NCBI GenBank assembly: GCA_017511715.1
Contig: JAFWJF010000007.1
Location: forward strand, 70,421 to 134,420
DNA: 64,000 nucleotides
Reading direction: 5' to 3'
From: Alphaproteobacteria bacterium
GTDB lineage: Bacteria > Pseudomonadota > Alphaproteobacteria > Rs-D84
The notes under the pieces were generated by a model that worked only from the letters and a program-made list of their open reading frames with translations, had not been told where the DNA came from and ran no database searches. This document shows positions 61,690-64,000 of this stretch, in pieces. The translations under genes were made by a program, and so were the position numbers. Each line of letters begins with the position of its first letter. Position 1 is the stretch's first letter.

Positions 61690-62409
61690 ATGGGAAAATT
61701 TAGAGATTTTTCATATAAAAAAATCTGTGTGATGCTGACATTATGCAACGTCGCGTTTGCTTGTGGCGCATTGGCTGAAGATGCCTCTAGTGATGGGTCA
61801 AGCACTACAAAAACATTGTGCACAGAAGGATATTATTTGTCACGTTGTGGTCAAAATGTCGCGTTGGGTACCAATTGGCTAAAGGGCATAAGATCAAGTA
61901 CATCTTCTGATGGCACCCAAACAACCGCAATAACCATAACAACCGGTGATTACTATTCTGATGCCAAGCCTGTTTCAGACATAACGCATATCACCAACCT
62001 GCGCATTTTTTTCGAGGCAACCCAAGACTTGACGGTGTACACAAAAAATAAGGGGAAAAAACAAATACCTGCGAGCACCTATAAAAATGATAAAAATAAC
62101 ATGCTGTCCAAGATTTGCACGGATAACACGGGCAGCCTTATTGGGATAGAATGCGAAAAGTGTCCGGACAACGCATCCGTTCCCGCGTCAACAGTTGACC
62201 TAGACACAAATGGCAAACCGTTATTGCACTCATGGAATGTTCATACGATTGCAGATTGTTATGTAAAAGAATTTTCTGACAATACTGGCACTTACAAATA
62301 TGTATCATCAAGCGCAGAAGAAACACTTCCTGCCCAAAAGTGTTATTATTCTAGAAACGTACCGGGAGATTCGTTAAACACGTTAAATGACAATGATTCT
62401 GGCAACTAG
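61690..62409 (+). CDS. Secreted Cys-rich protein, unrecognised
   Basis: 239 residues. Signal peptide (hydrophobic 13-28, ending GALA), then a beta-rich Ser/Thr-rich domain with five to six cysteines, including ECEKCPDNA and a tail TYKYVSSSAEETLPAQKCYYSRN. The CEKCP text resembles cysteine-rich surface proteins of gut bacteria. Its stop overlaps the stop of the convergent MerC-like gene by 4 bp. Confidence 0.55.
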   Translation: MGKFRDFSYKKICVMLTLCNVAFACGALAEDASSDGSSTTKTLCTEGYYLSRCGQNVALGTNWLKGIRSSTSSDGTQTTAITITTGDYYSDAKPVSDITHITNLRIFFEATQDLTVYTKNKGKKQIPASTYKNDKNNMLSKICTDNTGSLIGIECEKCPDNASVPASTVDLDTNGKPLLHSWNVHTIADCYVKEFSDNTGTYKYVSSSAEETLPAQKCYYSRNVPGDSLNTLNDNDSGN

Positions 62410-62732
62410 TTTCCGTGACTTAACACGTGCAAAAATATACTAATTATAAATAAAACTGTTATCACGGACAGAATTATTTTCTGTTTCTTGTGAGATTTTT
62501 CGTCATCACATTCCGAACATGGGCAATCTGGTAAAATTAATACCCACGACACCCCCAACATCAACGCAGAAAAAACAAACAGCCACGGTTCCAACCATTC
62601 AGGAATCAAAGAAGAGTGCGCGAATTCAGGCGCAAACAAACCGACCACCGCCAAAACTATCGGCAACACACAGCAAAACAAATGTGGCAAAACAGATGCG
62701 ATTATTCCTATTTTTACGGCTTTGTTTTTCAT
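62406..62732 (-). CDS. Small MerC-like membrane protein
   Basis: 108 residues with three hydrophobic segments. The first contains the paired cysteines LPHLFCCVLPIVLAVVGL, reminiscent of MerC-type metal uptake proteins; a cytoplasmic loop CPCSECDD could also bind metal. Homology is weak, so the metal role is a guess. Confidence 0.5.
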   Translation of the reverse strand: MKNKAVKIGIIASVLPHLFCCVLPIVLAVVGLFAPEFAHSSLIPEWLEPWLFVFSALMLGVSWVLILPDCPCSECDDEKSHKKQKIILSVITVLFIISIFLHVLSHGN

Positions 62733-62771
62733 ATTTGCGTTTTCCTTGATTATATCATTTACTAAAACTTA

Positions 62772-62847
62772 TGGCGTCCCCAGCAGAACTCGAATCTGCA
62801 TCTAATCCTTAGGAGGGATTTGTTCTATCCAACTGAACTATGGGGAC
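62772..62847 (-). tRNA. tRNA-Arg (anticodon CCT)
   Basis: 76 nt, acceptor GTCCCCA/TGGGGAC, anticodon stem AATCC/GGATT with loop CTCCTAA, CCA encoded. Confidence 0.95.
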
Positions 62848-62895
62848 AGATGACTTAATTGTACATCAATAAAAAAATAAATCAATATTTAGTGA

Positions 62896-62923
62896 TTGCT
62901 TTCTATGAAAGAGTCTGTATAAT
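62896..62923 (+). promoter_or_regulatory. Promoter of the IHF/HU gene
   Basis: TTGCTT, 16 bp, TATAAT. Confidence 0.65.
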
Positions 62924-62953
62924 GATAACTATAATGAAAGGTAGATATATACT

Positions 62954-63244
62954 ATGGCAACGATAACACGTATAGATTTAGCAAACGCCCTTCGCAATCG
63001 CTTCGGTTTGACTGCGACAGATTCTTATCGGATGATAGATATTATATTTAGTGAAATTGAAGAATCTTTGGTAAATGGCGAAGAAGTAAAAATCACAGGT
63101 TTTGGGACATTCAAAATATTATCAAAATCTGCACGCATTGGTCGCAATCCTAAAACAGGCGTACCCGCAGTAATATCTGCACGCAATGTTGCCGCTTTTC
63201 ACCCAAGCAGTGAATTTAGAAAAATAGTTTCAAACAAAAAATAA
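62954..63244 (+). CDS. ihfA: Integration host factor alpha-like DNA-bending protein
   Basis: 96 residues of the HU/IHF family. RIDLANALRNRFGL at the N-terminus, GEEVKITGFGTFKI, then the DNA-wrapping arm ARIGRNPKTGVPAVISARNVAAFHPS with the intercalating Pro. The short spacing and R-NPKTG arm fit IHF-alpha more than HU, but the split is not certain. AAAGGTAG ribosome site. Confidence 0.82.
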   Translation: MATITRIDLANALRNRFGLTATDSYRMIDIIFSEIEESLVNGEEVKITGFGTFKILSKSARIGRNPKTGVPAVISARNVAAFHPSSEFRKIVSNKK

Positions 63245-63255
63245 AAGGATATACA

Positions 63256-63519
63256 ATGGCAAAGAAAAGCATCAACTATGCCGGCATGGACGACATGTTT
63301 GTTCAACAGGCAATTGACGAAAAAACAGCTTCGTTTGAAGTCGCCCGTGAAAAATTAGAACAGGAAATTCGCGATTTGGAAAACTTTGATGGCGTGAACG
63401 ATTCTGGGCTTTCTGCGGCGGAAAACAGAAATGAAATAAATTATCTAAAAGAAGAAATAAGATACTTGGAAAAAAAGTATTATGAAGATATCTCGAAATT
63501 GAAAACAAACCAAAAATAA
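63256..63519 (+). CDS. Small coiled-coil protein, unrecognised
   Basis: 87 residues, acidic and helical (MAKKSINYAGMDDMFVQQ, then EKLEQEIRDLENFDG and NEINYLKEEIRYLEKKYYEDI). AAAGGA ribosome site. Twelve bp after the IHF/HU gene and before a terminator, so in one operon with it. No family recognised. Confidence 0.6.
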   Translation: MAKKSINYAGMDDMFVQQAIDEKTASFEVAREKLEQEIRDLENFDGVNDSGLSAAENRNEINYLKEEIRYLEKKYYEDISKLKTNQK

Positions 63520-63546
63520 AAAAACGCCGTTTGGCGTTTTTTATTT
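63514..63546 (+). terminator. Bidirectional terminator
   Basis: AAAACGCC/GGCGTTTT stem with A/T runs on both sides, between convergent genes. Confidence 0.85.
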
Positions 63547-64000
63547 TACCATAACTTAACACGTTTTTCTGGTTTCAGGTATAAGTTATCCGCTGTACCG
63601 ATATTGAACACTTCGTACCATGCTTCGACATGTGGTAATATACCATTTACACGCCAACGCGATAAAGAATGTTCATCCATCTTTGTTCTGCGCAAAATTT
63701 CTGCATCACGAATATTACCCGCTTCCGTCATGGCATAAGCCACAAAGAACCTCTGTTCTGGCGTCATACCAATTGCATTTTCTGATTTTTCCCCGAATTT
63801 CTTATAGGCATCAAAGGCAATCGTCACACCACCGTAATCAGCCAAATTTTCACCCAACGTAAATTCACCGTTTGCATAAGTATCTGGCGCAACCAGAATA
63901 TTGTTAAAGTGTTCTTTCATTTTATTTGTTCTTGCCGTAAACTTTTCAGCATCGTTTTCGGTCCACCAATCTTTCATGTTCCCGTCTTTGTCAAAATGCC
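63546..64000 (-). CDS. M13 family metallopeptidase, C-terminal part
   Basis: Zinc endopeptidase of the neprilysin/PepO family; only the last ~151 codons are in the window and the frame continues past the right edge. Seen: FDKDGNMKDWWTENDAEKF (follows the HExxH helix in the family), GENLADYGGV with the third zinc ligand Glu, RFFVAYAM and the C-terminal KPEKRVKLW (terminal Trp as usual). The HExxH motif itself lies outside. Bacterial members are often exported. Confidence 0.9.
   Translation of the reverse strand, partial: HFDKDGNMKDWWTENDAEKFTARTNKMKEHFNNILVAPDTYANGEFTLGENLADYGGVTIAFDAYKKFGEKSENAIGMTPEQRFFVAYAMTEAGNIRDAEILRRTKMDEHSLSRWRVNGILPHVEAWYEVFNIGTADNLYLKPEKRVKLW

Overview
The window looks like a contiguous piece of an AT-rich Gram-negative chromosome, most likely an uncultured, host-associated and at least facultatively anaerobic alphaproteobacterium. 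The Gram-negative reading rests on an MsbA-type lipid exporter, Lgt, several outer-membrane beta-barrel proteins and lipid A-type acyltransferases. The anaerobic reading rests on a class III ribonucleotide reductase with its radical SAM activase, pyruvate phosphate dikinase, a 2x[4Fe-4S] ferredoxin and a SPASM radical SAM enzyme. The taxonomic placement is inference from gene content and style only; no marker phylogeny could be run. No prophage, insertion sequence or CRISPR array is visible.

Layout. 1-5.7 kb: rpsU (cut by the left edge), tRNA-Ala followed by tandem copies of its own 3' end plus terminator, mscS, a short-form clpB, a DUF4301 gene, rpmB and tRNA-Leu. 5.7-16.5 kb: tRNA-derived debris, a secreted LamG-like protein, an anaerobic ribonucleotide reductase operon with its glycyl-radical segment on a separate small gene and paired NrdR boxes upstream, then ppdK, msbA and small membrane or DNA-binding proteins. 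16.5-24.6 kb: an HD protein, an outer-membrane protein, and an array of seven secreted tail-fibre-like proteins on the minus strand with near-identical 5' ends and diverged bodies. 24.7-26.4 kb: argS.

26.5-39.2 kb: a nearly complete aryl polyene (APE) lipid locus built as two divergent operons (apeO-P-Q-R leftwards, apeC-D-E-F-G-H/I-GT/L-M rightwards, plus a phosphopantetheinyl transferase and an acyltransferase). It has two domain fusions and a split ApeJ. 39.2-47.7 kb: a surface-glycan style region (FkbM methyltransferase, hexapeptide transferase, GT2) followed by a tight five-gene operon: radical SAM/SPASM, HD protein, PcfJ-like protein, proline-iminopeptidase-like hydrolase and GT4 glycosyltransferase. 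I could not match this operon to a described system and regard it as the best candidate for something new.

47.7-64 kb: mostly housekeeping (tRNA-Ser, lgt, a Bax-inhibitor-1 family protein, ferredoxin, a dimeric-type glycyl-tRNA synthetase, a U32 peptidase-family tRNA hydroxylase, tRNA-Thr, cvpA, a periplasmic thioredoxin-like protein, tRNA-Arg, an IHF/HU protein), mixed with outer-membrane and secreted proteins of unknown role. It ends in the C-terminus of an M13 metallopeptidase cut by the right edge.

Genes are closely packed, and intrinsic terminators and -35/-10 promoters are easy to recognise. Positions of promoters, terminators and starts are read by eye.
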